DNA of 64,000 bases from Sarocladium kiliense (lineage: Eukaryota; Ascomycota; Sordariomycetes; Hypocreales; Sarocladiaceae), in assembly GCA_030734395.1 (NCBI GenBank), contig JAUZTG010000034.1, positions 2,042,388-2,106,387 of the forward strand, read 5' to 3'. The position numbers and the translations under genes are program-made. Below, piece by piece: positions 1 to 12,297 of the stretch (its first letter is position 1; each line of letters begins with the position of its first letter). A model generated the notes under the pieces. The model was given only the letters and a program-made list of their open reading frames with translations, ran no database searches and was not told the DNA's origin.

Positions 1-1455
1 TGGTGGGGCGACGTAGTGGTGATGGTGCAGCGTGGGGGTTCTGACTTGCGATCGTGCTGAGCCCAGATGTGTTTAGAGTATCTGCTTTCTGAAGGATTTG
101 CTTTGGGACGCAAGTTTGTATGAATTGAATGTGATCACGCGTCTTCAATTGTCGTCTTACTAAGCCTTGCCTGTCTGTGTGACGTGATGCGGCAATGCCA
201 GAGGCGAGGCTGGGTCAATGAGGCAAGAGCAGGTCAAGGTCACACCTTCCAGCTCCAACGTGACCCTGGTTGCAGCACGAAGGAAGACTTGACACGGACT
301 ATACGAAGCTGGACAACTTCATAAATCGTCAACCGCATCGGACTCTCTTCCTGGCAACTGATTTCTTGCACAACTCCCTTTACCCGGTCTGCGCTTTGCT
401 GCGGTGTGACATCCCACATCAACCACTCTCGTCGTGTCCTCAACGCCGCTGACAGGCACACACGGAACAGGTTTGCCCTCAATTGTCTCCCGACCTGCGC
501 AGCCTGATTCATGTCCCCGTATCCACACATCGGTCATCTGGGCTGTTGACGCTCCCCAATGTGAGCTATCACAGTCTGCGCCGCCTGGACGTGACTGGCA
601 GCTATGGACAAGGACTACAGGCGAGCTTTCATCATCAGGATGTAAGAGGAGCAAGGTAAGATAGTGTTGCGGGCGGCAGTTCATTGCTGACGTCTCATCT
701 AGTCCATACGATGACCTTAGCTCACAGGATAAGTTTGTCTCAGGTCAGGAGTGCTTTCAATGTCGCCCGTTCCCGGCAGTTCATCTAACGCCTTCCTCGA
801 ACACCAATATAGACCACCGCCACATTCACCCGCCCAGGAGTGCTGTGGTGCATTGCAGCATGCCTCTCGACACTTTCGGCCAATGCATGGCTGTAATACT
901 ACCATCACCAGTGATCGACGTTCGTAGCGCTGGGTTGCTGCTCGTTCTCGATGAAGTTGATGGCGCCAGGAGCACCGACATCCTAGCGTGAGAATTAATG
1001 ATCCATTGAGGAGCTTCTGCTGTATCTCGGCATAAGGACCGGCTGGAACAACATTTGAACACAATAATTCTCGCAAGCGGTGGATATTATCAACCCTTTT
1101 GGCGGCAAGATCCGTCTTGAAACCCCGTTCTTGACCGAGTCTAGGGTCAGTGTGGGGAGACTGGCGCCAAAGATGCGCCCGCAGATGGTGGGACTGGAGG
1201 GGCTACGCAGATAAAGACCGATTTACATCTCACAATGTGGTAATTTCTGGAAGCGCAGCATGCGATGAGACCCGCAACCCTGCAGTAATCATCTGCCAGT
1301 TGAGGGATCGTAAAGAGACGCTCACGAGTTCAAGATTACTGCGCGAATCCACCGTAGCCGGCAAAGCCGATGCAGCACCGACAAGGTGAATATGCACGTC
1401 ATCCGGGATGCAACGGGTACTCGGTCTGCAACATGCCGTGCTATGCGGTCGCCTT
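1..1455. other. No confident gene
   Basis: Only short open frames (under about 125 codons) occur on both strands. None can be joined by convincing splice sites into a recognisable protein. The right end is the 3' flank of the methyltransferase gene. A partial gene entering from the left edge cannot be excluded. Confidence 0.4.
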
Positions 1456-3279
1456 TCATTTCTTGATGCCGACTACCACCAGGTTTCGAGGACTTTGCGC
1501 ATAGTCAAAGACCGTTTCTACCCACGCTTCTCGGACGTCTGCTTGCTCCTGAAGATACGTCCATCGATCCGAGACGATCAAGGACTCAACGACCACAGCG
1601 GTGAAGGCCATCAATGTCCAAACAACGCAGATTTCTTTTCGGCGTGGCGCGAACTGCTTCTCATACTCATCGATAACATCGTCGGTGATATCTGCCATCT
1701 TCGCATTCATTACATGCCCATATTCTTTGAACTCAGCGCTGGTGGTCAGCTTCTTGATGACGCCTCGTACATAGCTCTTGAGCGATCCGTATGCACTCTT
1801 CGGCAATGAGCCAATGGTGACGGGGCTGGTGCTGATGTCAAACGGGCTGTCAGATTCCGCTCCGCCAGAATCAGGATCATGATGATTGATCTTCTGAACC
1901 ACGCCCCGATCAAGGAATATCCTCTGCAGCACAGTTCGGTAATAGTGCCGTGTAAAGAATCCCTCGCTGTCCTCGCGACTCCAGTTAGCAGGAGCCTGAC
2001 AGGCCATCATCCTTGCCGTGATGTTCAAGCGCACACCATCCTTGTGCGCTGTGAACTTGTCACTCATAGGGAAGCCTTGCGGATCCCTCTTTTCTGACTC
2101 GCGCCGCACTCTGCCGTTGATAGCCTGCAAGGTCGGCCGCAAATACGGATGCTTGTACGTAGGAGGCCCAAGGCGCTCGGTGAGGAGGTTGTAGCAGCAA
2201 CCAACTATAGCAACAGCATGTATTTCCGGGTTGAGTAGTAGGGAGCGGATCGCATAGTGCGTGAGATTGCCGCACGAGTGGATGGAGATCGCCATCAAGC
2301 TCTTCTTTTTCTTTTCAAGAGAGAAAGAACCATCCGGACTCTGGTCGATCTGCGCAATTACTTCGGACAACTCGCCGCTGTCTAGCCGTCCAGACACATA
2401 CTGGACTGTACCCTTCCCCTCCTCAACGGCGTACTCTGCCACGAGCTCTCTGGCTGGTCTGAAGTCGAACGCTCCATTCTCTGAGACTTCTTTGATGGCC
2501 GCTTGCAGTTTGGCTTCATTCACCATGCCATCCGGACCGCGACATTTGCTCCGCAATTCTTGGTAAACTTTCTTGTTACGCAAAACAACCTCCCTTGTTG
2601 CCAGCCCTGCATGAACATCGAGTCCCTTGGCACCAGAAACGTTGTGCTCACGTCCCTCAACAGCAACTACCTTTCGGTTGTAGGGCTCACTAGCCATTGC
2701 CCTGCCAAGATAATTTTGGCCACTGCCAAAGTCGACAAAGTGTGAGATGTCGGTATCATTGTGCTTCTTCAAGTCCTCTGATAGACCCTGAACGTAGCTC
2801 GCGAAGTTGCTAACCTCGTGCTTCTTCTTCGGCTTCATGCCTACGGCCACATGCCGGGGGAGCGCAGGAAGTTTCTTCCCGTTCGCGGGACCTCCAAAAT
2901 CCCTTTGTAGTGAGAACTTTCTGATTGACGCAATGTAGTCGATGAAACTTCGTGGAGGTTGTATGTCAACTTTCTCAAATGGTTTGTCGAGGTCATCTCG
3001 GAGTAAGATATCGAGTAGTCGCATGATATCGCATGACAGTAGAAAGTCGTGCCATTCGGAGGGTAGCACGGAGCGGAAGAGACCAGGATCTTGAGTGAAG
3101 AAGTCGATGATGTGTACACCGCCGCTTAGAATCTGAAAGATATCCGATGAGCTCGTGAATTCGAGAAGCTGGTTGATGTAATCTTCTGGCGAGCTGAAGC
3201 CCTCCACATAAGGCAGGGGCTGCTCAGGGCCGAGCCTATTTGTGGCCATGGCGATAAGAGTGTATATCAAGGCACCCAA
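1456..3279 (-). CDS. METTL25/RRNAD1-like methyltransferase-domain protein
   Basis: Single-exon frame of 607 residues. The SAM-binding motif I is visible as VDFGSGQNYLGRAMA at about residues 182-197, followed by VVAVEGR (motif II acidic residue). Further on, SIHSCGNLTHYAIRSLL (about 332-348) and AIVGCCYNLLTER (about 357-369) are signatures of the METTL25/METTL25B (RRNAD1) family. Family members are eukaryotic putative methyltransferases; the fungal substrate is not something I can state. A second Met at residue 11 (3249) may be the true start, because the first ten residues are hydrophobic and unlike the rest. It is divergent from TLG1, with about 550 bp between the two start codons. Confidence 0.85.
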   Translation of the reverse strand: MGALIYTLIAMATNRLGPEQPLPYVEGFSSPEDYINQLLEFTSSSDIFQILSGGVHIIDFFTQDPGLFRSVLPSEWHDFLLSCDIMRLLDILLRDDLDKPFEKVDIQPPRSFIDYIASIRKFSLQRDFGGPANGKKLPALPRHVAVGMKPKKKHEVSNFASYVQGLSEDLKKHNDTDISHFVDFGSGQNYLGRAMASEPYNRKVVAVEGREHNVSGAKGLDVHAGLATREVVLRNKKVYQELRSKCRGPDGMVNEAKLQAAIKEVSENGAFDFRPARELVAEYAVEEGKGTVQYVSGRLDSGELSEVIAQIDQSPDGSFSLEKKKKSLMAISIHSCGNLTHYAIRSLLLNPEIHAVAIVGCCYNLLTERLGPPTYKHPYLRPTLQAINGRVRRESEKRDPQGFPMSDKFTAHKDGVRLNITARMMACQAPANWSREDSEGFFTRHYYRTVLQRIFLDRGVVQKINHHDPDSGGAESDSPFDISTSPVTIGSLPKSAYGSLKSYVRGVIKKLTTSAEFKEYGHVMNAKMADITDDVIDEYEKQFAPRRKEICVVWTLMAFTAVVVESLIVSDRWTYLQEQADVREAWVETVFDYAQSPRNLVVVGIKK

Positions 3280-3829
3280 GATATGACAACAGTCTTGAGC
3301 CAGCTTATTCTATGAGCGTATGAGCGTCCTGTGATATCATGCCGTACTCGGCTGCCCCGAACTGAGTCAAAGGCAGAAATAGAGATTCGGAGATGAGTTG
3401 AGATGCGGTCTTGTGTGCTGAAGAACCCAGTAAAAGGCCACAGTGTGCTTTCGGAACCTGTTTGGTTCGTTCTCTTCGTCTTGTGGTATTTAATCGTATG
3501 AATGCTCCATAGGTCTTGAGTGAACAAATGTTCATGAAGAAAATCGCTATAGTTTTCCAAGGCGCATTGATGGTGGGGGTTGGCTTCTCGAATCTCAACC
3601 CTAACCCTCTTGGCGGCGCTTAGCCCAGTCCAGCAACTGGCGCAGGGGTTCAGTGCAACGTCATCCTCAACCTGAAGTGAGCTTCGTCGCGATCCTTTGA
3701 CATCCGTATCCTGCGCGAAATTACTGCCTGCTTTCCTGCCCGCCTGGATCTCGCGCCCTTTGAGTTTTTGCAAGCTTCGGGTTTTCTCACTGGTCAGAAC
3801 CGCCGTCCGGCAGCTGTGCTGCTGTCGTG
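3280..3829. promoter_or_regulatory. Divergent promoter region (methyltransferase / TLG1)
   Basis: About 550 bp between two divergent start codons. The overlapping open frames here are not supported by any family. A pyrimidine-rich stretch and a CCCTAACCCT motif lie near 3597-3608; no clear TATA box was seen. Confidence 0.45.
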
Positions 3830-4622
3830 ATGATGTCCTCCAACGCAGAGGAGGATCCCTTCCTCCAAGTCCAACAGTGCGCATCCTTTGAGCTCCGCTG
3901 CCCTTGATCTTTGATGACTGACAAACACCACCAGGGACGTTCTTTCCCAAATATCATCAACACGGCCCCTCTTCGCCTCTTACATCCGCATCCGTTCCCT
4001 CACCACCCATGCCTCCTCGCCTGAGCTCGCCTCCGCACGGTCTGATCTCGAGTCCGCCCTCTCATCCCTCGCCGACGACCTCGCAGACCTCGTCGCATCC
4101 GTGCAAGCCGTCGAATCCAATCCCGCTCAGTTTGGACTATCCAATCATGAGCTGACAAGGCGGAAACGTCTGGTTCAGGACGTCGGTGGGGAGATTGAGG
4201 ATATGCGCGAGGAGCTGAATAAGAAGATTGATGCTGTTGGAGGTGGTAGTGACCTCCCGGACCCCAACAGCTTCGCTATTGGCGATGGAGCGGAGGGACC
4301 CGGGGCGGACGGATATGCAGAGTTTGAGCAGGAACAGCAGATGGAGATGATGCGCGAGCAAGATCAGCACCTCGATGGCGTCTTCCAAACAGTCGGCAAC
4401 CTGAGGCGGCAAGCCGACGTTATGGGTCGCGAGCTGGAGGAGCAGAGAGAGATGCTTGAAGTTGTCGACAATGTGGCTGATCGCGTTGGTGGGAGGCTAC
4501 AGACGGGCATGACGAAGCTGCAACACGTGATCAGGCAGAACGAGGATAGGCTGAGCAGCTGTTGTATTGCTGTGCTTATCTTCGTGCTGATTCTACTGCT
4601 GATCCTGTTGTTGATCTTATAG
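3830..4622 (+). CDS. TLG1: Tlg1-type t-SNARE (syntaxin-6/10 family)
   Basis: Two exons, 3830-3876 and 3935-4622, joined by a 58-nt intron (GT at 3877, AG at 3934), give 244 residues. The spliced N-terminus reads SSNAEEDPFLQVQQDVLSQ, the start expected of fungal Tlg1. An N-terminal helical (Habc-like) region is followed by ELTRRKRLVQDVGGEIEDM and by a SNARE motif (about residues 150-215) of heptads around a central Gln. The protein ends in a C-terminal anchor (ILVFILILLLILLLIL type, about 224-244) with almost no residues after it, a tail-anchored topology. Known role of the family: retrograde endosome-to-trans-Golgi fusion. A second Met at 3833 is an equally good start. Convergent with GLE1. 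Confidence 0.92.
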
Positions 4623-5030
4623 CGGGCACATTATTCCCTCATCCCTTTTTTTCTTTGTTATTCTTGCCATGGGTTATCACGGAGTTCAAGCGCATTATGG
4701 GTCATTTCTGGTAGAGAAGGTAGAGGCGATGTATAAAGCCTCCCTCTGCTGCAGTGTATACATTCTTTCAACTATATCGAACCTAGAGAGACTGGCAGAA
4801 GTTCAATGTGTCGAGGATAAGTAGATGTCCAAGAGAGATTGAGCAACAATGTTGCTGTTCAAACATAAAACGCCGATCCATGTAGCCATGTCATCGAAGA
4901 TGGCCTCGTTGATGACCCGGGCTTTGCCCTTCTTTGAAGAAACGCCCTCGAACAACATAAGAAACCCTTTCTTCCCGTTCCGTACACAATCATCGAGCTG
5001 AACCCTTCCTCAGTGGGAAGACAATGTGAC
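4623..5030. other. Convergent intergenic region TLG1/GLE1
   Basis: About 400 bp shared by the 3' ends of two convergent genes. T-rich and AT-rich patches fit 3' untranslated regions. No gene seen. Confidence 0.5.
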
Positions 5031-6669
5031 TCATTCGAGATACAAGCCATCTTCCTTCAGCAACACGCCGAAGGTACGCAATAGTGCGGTACCAGCAACA
5101 TCCTCCGGTGCCTTGTTAGGGAAATCGATCAGCGCAAGCTTCAGCGCCGCCAAACCTGCGTTGCCGTAAAATCTGAGGAATCGATGCTCGTAACCCTCAA
5201 TCATACCCCTCAAAACGATACATTGGGTGTTCGATGTCTCGCCCTTAGGTGTGTTGACGATACACGCGAGAGCCGTCCAGTAGTTCGTCGGCGGGTACGG
5301 GTTCTCCTTCTTGGACTTGCCGAAGTCTCGTAGGGAAATGGCCGCAAACCCGGCACCAAGGCCAGTCATACGGTCGCTGTGTGCCTCCTCTGAGATCCAG
5401 TCAGGCCCATCTCGGCGCCATCCAAGAGCTGTTCTGCCCCTCTCCGTGCGATCGTTGCCACGCAGACCGAAGAGAGCTGGGCAAGCAACGCGGAACTTGG
5501 CCATTAGGATGTCGATGAGCGAGCGGCCACGCCAATGGAATTCCGGTGTGGAAAAGATCAGGGCCGTGAAGACGCCAACAGGGTCAGCGGCCTTCGGGTT
5601 TGCCCCTGCTTCAGAGATGAACTGGTTGATGATGGCCTTGGAAAAGATGTTCAATAGGTAGATGAATAGTGACGGTAGAGTGTCGCCGTTATGCGCAGCA
5701 CCTTCGACTGGCTGACGATTGTCTGTGACAAAATTGCTGACTTGAACTGGAGGGCTAGGCACGGTGCCATCCAGTGCGGTCCTCAGAATTGCCATGACCT
5801 TGTTCCCCTATGAAGTAGATTAGTACAGATTTCCCGCAGACAGGGACACTTTCACGAGAACGTACATGCTGGGAGTTCGAGCCCTGGGTGCCGGTGAGTT
5901 GGCCAATAGCGGTTCGAACTTCACGCCGCGCCTGCCCGACCTTGCCTTTCAAGGGAGAATCGGGGCGCTTTGACTCATCCATCAAGTGCTTTCTCAGCTT
6001 CTTCAGCTCTTGATGTATCTGAGCATAGCGATCCGCGAGCCTCCTCCTCGGGGACCCGGATGCGGTAGAACTTGCGTGCCCCGTGTTGGTAGAGGCGGTT
6101 GACGGGAAGACGCCATTTGTCTTTGCAGTTGATTGTGTGACCGGTGCTGGAGGGGTAGGCTGGGCAGGTTTCGGGGCAAAGAGGCCATTCACCTGCGTTG
6201 AAGGAGTCGAAGTGGCAGGCGCGAATACACCAGTCCCTTGCGCAGGCTGCTTGGCAGGTTCTAGCTTTGGAGGCGCAGGTTTCGGTGCCTCAAGCTTCGC
6301 CTGAGGCTTTGGCTCTGGTTGCTTTTGCGGCTCCGGCTGAGGCGCTGGCACAAGAGGCGGCTTCGGTACTGACTTCGCCCTCAACTCATTGAGTCTCCGC
6401 GCCTCCGCCGCGCTCTCCTCTTCCGCTTTTATTCTGTCCTCCTCCTTCTTCTGTTCTTCCAGTATCCTCTTGCGCTTCTCCTGCAGCTCGTGGAGCTCGT
6501 AGACACGGATCGCGGCCTCACGAACGCGCTCATGCTGGATCTGTGCGGCCGCGAGGGCATCAAGATGGCTGTCTTCGTTGTTGCGATCGTCCGAGAGAAA
6601 ATTGGAGAGGAACGAGCGGTCGGGACTGCTGAGGAATTGGCTTCGGCGCGCCGGCGAGGAGCGCGTCAT
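5031..6669 (-). CDS. GLE1: Nucleoporin Gle1, mRNA export mediator
   Basis: Two exons, 6669-5866 and 5807-5031, with a 58-nt phase-0 intron, give 526 residues. Residues 1-30 contain SSPARRSQFLSSPDRSFLSNF, then a charged coiled coil rich in E, K and R (about 35-110, LHELQEKRKRILEEQKKEE) and a Pro/Ala/Lys linker. The second half is the Gle1 helical-repeat domain, including FTALIFSTPEFHWRGRSLID, MAKFRVACPALFGLRG and LRFYGNAGLAALKLALIDFP. In the family this domain binds the DEAD-box helicase Dbp5 and IP6 at the cytoplasmic face of the nuclear pore. The frame stays open to an upstream Met at 6858 (63 more residues), but the sequence from 6669 looks like the start seen in related fungi, so I chose it. 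Confidence 0.92.
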
Positions 6670-7434
6670 GATAAAGTGATGATGGGCGATGGGAGATGCA
6701 TCTGGGGTTTTCGAGGGTCGATGAAACAATCGAGAGGGAGGGTCTTTCGGGGAAATCACCCCAGGAGTCGTGTGACTGAGGTTCAGTGTCAAAGGATTGC
6801 CTCGAGCAATACCGGATCGATAGGTCAGCACTTTTCTTTGTGGTGTTGACGCTGTCAAAGTTTCTCCGTGTATAACTTAGTGCTGTTCGCGATCAAAGGT
6901 CCAATCGAAGCTGTGCACAATGGAAGCCAACTGCTAGAGTGGGGGCTGGGGTCAAGGCTGCTGCTACCCTGCAGATGGGTCCATGAGAGGGAGCCGTTGT
7001 CCCTCTGGCGGCGCTGCCTTAAGGTACCTGAGCATTCCGTGTCGATATGTTAGTTTACAGCATGACCCAACTTCGCTTGATAGCCCACTCTTGCTTATAC
7101 ATGTTACTCAGATTCGTCCAGCGTCATGGTGCTTGTGTCCGGTCAGCTAATCCCATTCTTAGCTCACCTTATAATAATGCAAGCCACGTTCGACGCTAGT
7201 TGTTTGTGACCTCAATCACACGCCCTGTCAAGCGGCGGAACTCTCGGAGTTGGCCCCAGATCCCTGGAGAGATCAGATGAAAGGTGTCACAGTTCGGTCC
7301 AGCATGTAAGGCACGAAGTGTGGTATTAAAAGCGACCCCGCGCCCCTGCTCAACGTCAGCTTTGATCCCTTCCACCCTCAGCCCACCCATGTTACCTCCT
7401 TCACACTCAATCAAGGTTCAGTCCTCCCCATGCG
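6670..7434. other. Intergenic, upstream of GLE1 and of the Zn2Cys6 gene
   Basis: Holds the divergent promoters of GLE1 (-) and the zinc-cluster gene (+). No supported gene; the short frames inside have no family features. Confidence 0.45.
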
Positions 7435-9261
7435 ATGAAGCGATGCTGGAACTGTCGTGGTAAGTAACTGTGTTTGTCTTCTACTCGGCTTTTCTAGATG
7501 CTGTGCATTGAGGTTGCTGAATTCCCGAATCTCTCTTACAGCACATAAAATTGCCTGCGACAAGACACAGCCAACATGCCAGAATTGCGATAGAAAAGGT
7601 CGTGTGTGCTTGGGATATGGTCTGAAGCTCTCATGGCCCCGCGAGGATAATAGTAAGCGGTTCATTTCCCAGGGCCAGGATCAATTACTGCCCATCGACG
7701 GTCAGAACGTTCACTTTATCAACGCATCTTACCACGACGTAGAGGCATCGCTCACGGGTCAAGGTAAGCACTGCCAGTGCATCTTCTGGCACAAAAGCCA
7801 TAGGCTGACATCGACACCTGAACCAAAGCTATTCCTCAATATGACCGCTCCGCGTACAGGCTATACTGGTTCCCGAATAACCTCCCCAGTAGTATTTCCA
7901 AACTGGATCCATTTCTAGCTGCCAATGGTATGTCCTTAGGAAAGAACACTCTTCCGTGGGAGGCAGATACACGAAATTTACTTCCCTCATAACACCACAT
8001 GACTGATTTTTCTGCAGGCTACAGCCCAGTCTCTCGTCTATTGTGCTCTAGTTCAGACGCAGATGAGCTTTATAGCCTCATCATCAGGATAGCCCAAGAC
8101 AATGATGACGACTTAGCATCGACCGCAACAAGAAGCGCTGTTAGTGCCTTATCATTTCAGCACATGGGCTTGGAGACGGAGGCCGCCACACTGAAGCTTA
8201 TTGCGATCCGAGCTCTGCAAGGCGCTATCGAGACTCCTGTACCATCGGTTAGGGCGATGCAGATGATCGCAGCAAGTATGCTTCTTAGCATCTTCGAGGT
8301 GTGCTATCCTGACACTGGATTATACGTACTAACTTACTGTACTGACAAGCGAGCAGACATTAACCTTTGACACATCGTCTCTCAGTTGGTCCATATTCTT
8401 CTGTGGTACCAAAAGGATCGAGGCACTTGTGACGAAGCCCAATCACACGTATCACGGCGACCAAGCTCTCATACTGGATTGGATATTCTACCATGATGTT
8501 ATGTATAAGTTCAGCATCCGCCACTGGCGTGATAAGAACCCCGATCAAATTGCTCTAGCTGGCCAGAAGAAGGTTATCTCTAAACCAGCTTCTTCCGACA
8601 GGCAGATGGTGTGTTCACTTATGAACATGATTTTCTCTGACAATCGCCTCGAGTCTACAGTGCATCTGACTGATTCTACTTATAGATTGTACGACTCCTT
8701 GGCTGCTCGTTAGAGCTTCTAGACCTCGTTTGTGAGATCATCGACAACATTCATGATCGTTCAGACACAACACACCGGTCTGAGCTGCATTTGCAGAAGC
8801 TCGAGACACTGGAGGTCCAATTAAAAGAGCTAAAACAATACCAGCCCGGTCTCTCAGGAAAGGAATCAGCGAATGCTTCACTTGAAGGCTCCATAGCTGA
8901 GCTATGGCGGCTCGCGGCTCTCACATATCTTTCTTCGATCGCAAAGGGAGACTTTGCAAATCGTGAAGCTGCTGAGTATTTTACTCAAGCACTTCGCATC
9001 CTTGACCATGTCGATTATTGCGATAGGCCGTGGCCAATTTTTATCATTGCGCTACAGTCAAAGATGGACTCACAACGTAGTATCGTCTTGACGGCGTTGG
9101 AACGGTCCCTGTCCAGACGGCCACTTGGCTCAATCGCCGTGGTGAATCGTTTAGTCCGAGACGCATGGACACAGCAGGACTTGTCCGGGCATGATATGGA
9201 TCTTTTCACGCTCTACGGATTGATTATCAGCCGAAATCGGGTGCCACCATGCTTTACGTAA
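7435..9261 (+). CDS. Zn2Cys6 (zinc cluster) transcription factor
   Basis: Six exons (7435-7459, 7542-7763, 7829-7927, 8018-8298, 8357-8608, 8686-9261) splice in frame to 484 residues. The first intron splits the zinc cluster, so it is invisible in unspliced DNA. After splicing it reads C4-x2-C7-x6-C14-x6-C21-x2-C24-x6-C31, a perfect Zn2Cys6 pattern starting four residues from the N-terminus. The rest is helical, with stretches such as YRLYWFPNNLPSSISKLDPF and IAELWRLAALTYLSSI typical of the fungal-specific C-terminal regulatory region. The family binds CGG-type half-sites and usually controls neighbouring metabolic genes. Convergent with a DHA2 transporter, a common pairing for a pathway regulator and its exporter; that link is inference. 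Confidence 0.85.
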
Positions 9262-9535
9262 GGTATTTAGGAACGCGTATCCATAGCATTGAAATGCAAG
9301 CCTGATGCCGCTGGCGCGATCCCGGTTTCCGGTGCCGTCGAACAGCCAAGTCCGAATGTTACATGGGATCAAACAAGGCAGGGTGAATACATTTAGAATT
9401 ACTGTGATTGCAACAGGTAGTCTATGACTCTATACGCGACTTAAACAAGCTGATTCAAATAGCGAGGAAAAGCAGGAAATGCTCTGAACCGTACAGGAAA
9501 ACCAAAGATAGAGAAGTAGAATGTTTCTCCTTCCT

Positions 9536-11191
9536 TTAAGCGCCGACGGAAACGATCTCCCCGAACAGTTTTTCACGCTTCATCAAGAGCCCGGCGATCG
9601 TCAATACACCACCTCCAACACAAACAAGAATGAAGGAGCGTTGCATAGCTTGAGTGATGGCACTGATAGCCTGCTCTCGGATGTGGCCCGTAATCTCTTC
9701 GAATATATGGCTCTGAGCTCCAGCAACAGCCTTTTGGATATCCTGGGCTGTGTAGTCAGTATTCCGGAGAACATCCGTCAGCTTCGAGATAGCCGTAGAC
9801 TGGAAGACTTGGCCCGCGATAACGAGAGCAATGACTGTGCTGCCTAGCTGGGCGACGTTCTGCAAAGAAAGGGCATCACCCATGTGTTTGGGCGCCTTCA
9901 AAGTCGCCACAGCATAGCCAATCTGGAGTGTGAGGCCGGATCCAACAGCAGTAATGACAGTAAACCCGTAGATATAACTTGTCGGCGTCGAAGGCTTGAG
10001 GTACGCCGTCAATAATGAGCTTCCAAGCGTGATGAAGAAGCCAGATACCACAAAGATTGGCATATAGTACTTGATCTTTGACAGTAGATGTCCCGCGCTG
10101 AGGTTGAAGATGACAGTGACGATGACATAAGGGAGGAGGCGGACAGCAGCCTGAAGCGCTGAATCGCCATGGACGAATTGGAAGTAAATGGGAATGAAGT
10201 AGACGATGACAAAGAGTGAGGTGATGCTGGAAGCGGTACCGATATATAGAAGAATTTGGGAACTCGATCGAAGAAGGTGAACAGGGAACGACCTGTTCTC
10301 AGGTGTGGTGCCGATCGAAAATGCCTGTTGGATGGCGAACATGAGGATCGTAGCGATGAAGGCAGCTATGGTGACAGCTGTTCGATCATCCTCCCAAGAC
10401 CACTGACCACCTGCCATGGTGAAAGCCATGGTGAAAGAAACCCAGACGCCAGCTCCAAGGAAGAGGCCAAGAAAGTCGATCTTGCAAATGCGATCCTGGA
10501 TAGAAACACCAGTGACCGGATGAATCGCCGGCAGTCCGAATATGTAGACTGGTGCAAGCACGGCGCCAATAATGAGGTTTATATAGAAGGCCCATCGCCA
10601 TGTAGCACTGGACTCAACGAAGGACCCTCCGATAAGGGGACCGAGGACAGCACCAATGCCCCAGCAGAAACCCGTCCCTGTGATGTAGAGGCCTCTCTCC
10701 TCGGGGCTGGTCAGGCTGGAGAAGTAGTTGAGGCAGCCCATAAAAACACCACTACCGCCCGCACCAGCAATAACACGACCAACGATGAGCGCGGACATGC
10801 TTGGAGCGGCCCCGCAAAGGCCAGAGCCGACCTCGAAGAGGAGGAGCGAGAAGACATACATCCACTTCAAGTTGAAGGTGGTGTAGATGACGCCATTGAG
10901 AAGGATGACGGCGACAGAACCCAGAGGGAAACCGGCACCAACCCAGGCGAGCTGCTCAACGTGACCGAAGGCTTCAACGACGGAACCTTGAACGTCGGCA
11001 GCAATAGTTGTGTCAAGACCGTAGATGAAGATGGAGATGTAGAGGGAGGCACAAACCAGGGCCCAGCGGAGACCCTTGATAGACCGAGCAGGTTGGCTTT
11101 CGTGATCTGTCTTAAATTCGGTAATAATGTTTTGTTGCTCGGGGGTGATGGTCTGCGAGGACCTAGATGATACTGGTACCACTTCTTCCAT
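9536..11191 (-). CDS. MFS transporter, DHA2 (14-TM drug:H+ antiporter) type
   Basis: 551 residues from the Met at 11191. The frame is open another 62 codons upstream, but that part lacks transporter character and reads like 5' leader. A polar N-terminus is followed by about 14 hydrophobic helices beginning GLRWALVCASLYISIFIYGLDTT. The GIGAVLGPLIGGSF segment in helix 5 is the antiporter motif C of drug:H+ antiporters, and LIVGRVIAGAGGSGVFMG lies just before it. The family is plasma-membrane or vacuolar and exports toxic or secondary metabolites. Single exon. Its 3' end faces the Zn2Cys6 gene 274 bp away. Confidence 0.88.
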   Translation of the reverse strand: MEEVVPVSSRSSQTITPEQQNIITEFKTDHESQPARSIKGLRWALVCASLYISIFIYGLDTTIAADVQGSVVEAFGHVEQLAWVGAGFPLGSVAVILLNGVIYTTFNLKWMYVFSLLLFEVGSGLCGAAPSMSALIVGRVIAGAGGSGVFMGCLNYFSSLTSPEERGLYITGTGFCWGIGAVLGPLIGGSFVESSATWRWAFYINLIIGAVLAPVYIFGLPAIHPVTGVSIQDRICKIDFLGLFLGAGVWVSFTMAFTMAGGQWSWEDDRTAVTIAAFIATILMFAIQQAFSIGTTPENRSFPVHLLRSSSQILLYIGTASSITSLFVIVYFIPIYFQFVHGDSALQAAVRLLPYVIVTVIFNLSAGHLLSKIKYYMPIFVVSGFFITLGSSLLTAYLKPSTPTSYIYGFTVITAVGSGLTLQIGYAVATLKAPKHMGDALSLQNVAQLGSTVIALVIAGQVFQSTAISKLTDVLRNTDYTAQDIQKAVAGAQSHIFEEITGHIREQAISAITQAMQRSFILVCVGGGVLTIAGLLMKREKLFGEIVSVGA

Positions 11192-12297
11192 GTTTGGCGT
11201 GTTCTTTCTCGCGGTTGCCGAAACGATTCTACTAATAGAATGAGGTGTCGTCAAACTGCTCGTTGGGTAGAATTGTAGCAGGTTATTACAGTCGTGTGTG
11301 TCGAAGCACGGGTGCCCGCCGATGTTGTTAAAATACTGTGTAGATGAACATTCAGTTTGTAAGCTCCCAAGAAACAATGCGCGGTGATATCCTATTATAT
11401 AATGTGTATTTCATGACTTTTCGGGGGTACTCTGCGGTTTTCTATGTCCGCAGGCATCAGGGAGATTGGTAACATGAGTGATGTTCTGTATGGTGAGCGC
11501 AGAAAGTTGCACTTGGCTTCATCTTGTTTGTTCCGTCAGCAAATTGTAAGGTTGGTTAGGTAGATTAGATGTGAGCTTATTGCAAGGGTCTAGCGAAGAG
11601 TGTCTTCCTGCATGGAGCCTCCGCTCCACGTCCTCTCAGTCACCCCGAGAGTTTGTAGCAAGCTCAGCAGCAGAGGCGGTATCTCTCGCAGATAACTGAC
11701 TTGTGATAGGCATTTACGCGGATTAGGTGCAGGGAACGGTGTGAATCCGCGGACTAATTGTTAGTTGTGGCTTGCCTTTCCTGCCAACGTTGTCTATCAC
11801 GTTTGCTCGATTACGTGATCCGGGAATATGACGCTGTCTCACTTGCAGCTCGCTTGTTTATCATCCGCTCATCTCATACAACTTTTTGCGAACTGGCGGT
11901 TCCACATTCAGCCCGTTCGCATAAAGTTGCTTGTCACGAGACAACGATGAACTAATCGTAGCCGTCAGACGGAGTACGCAACTTAATAATTGTGTTATCT
12001 GACCAGGGCGCTCAGTCTCTATGGCTCGTAAGAAGGTGCTTTGAGGCTGGTGTCACCATTGACCGTGGGCGGAGTTTCCTTAATTAGAACACCTATTCTG
12101 TCTATATTACGCGTGTAAGTAGAACCTTGTATCATTGGGCAACTTTCCGACTACAGCAGCTTATATGTCCATGTCTTTGCTGAGCGCTACTGGGGCACAA
12201 TTGATCAAGTAGAAGGTTTAGATAGGCTTGTAGTCTGGCGCAGTATTACATACAACTACTAAGTGTGCAGATCGTTCCACCACATCACTGAGGCATA
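11192..12297. other. Intergenic, promoter of the MFS gene
   Basis: About 1.1 kb between the MFS start and the 3' end of the adenine deaminase gene, AT-richer than its neighbours. One 65-codon frame (11758-11955) has no recognisable features. Nothing else seen. Confidence 0.4.

Noticed and set aside
3594..3608. CCCTAACCCT, telomere-like repeat
   Set aside because: Only about two units in a promoter between core genes; no array, so neither a chromosome end nor an interstitial telomere.
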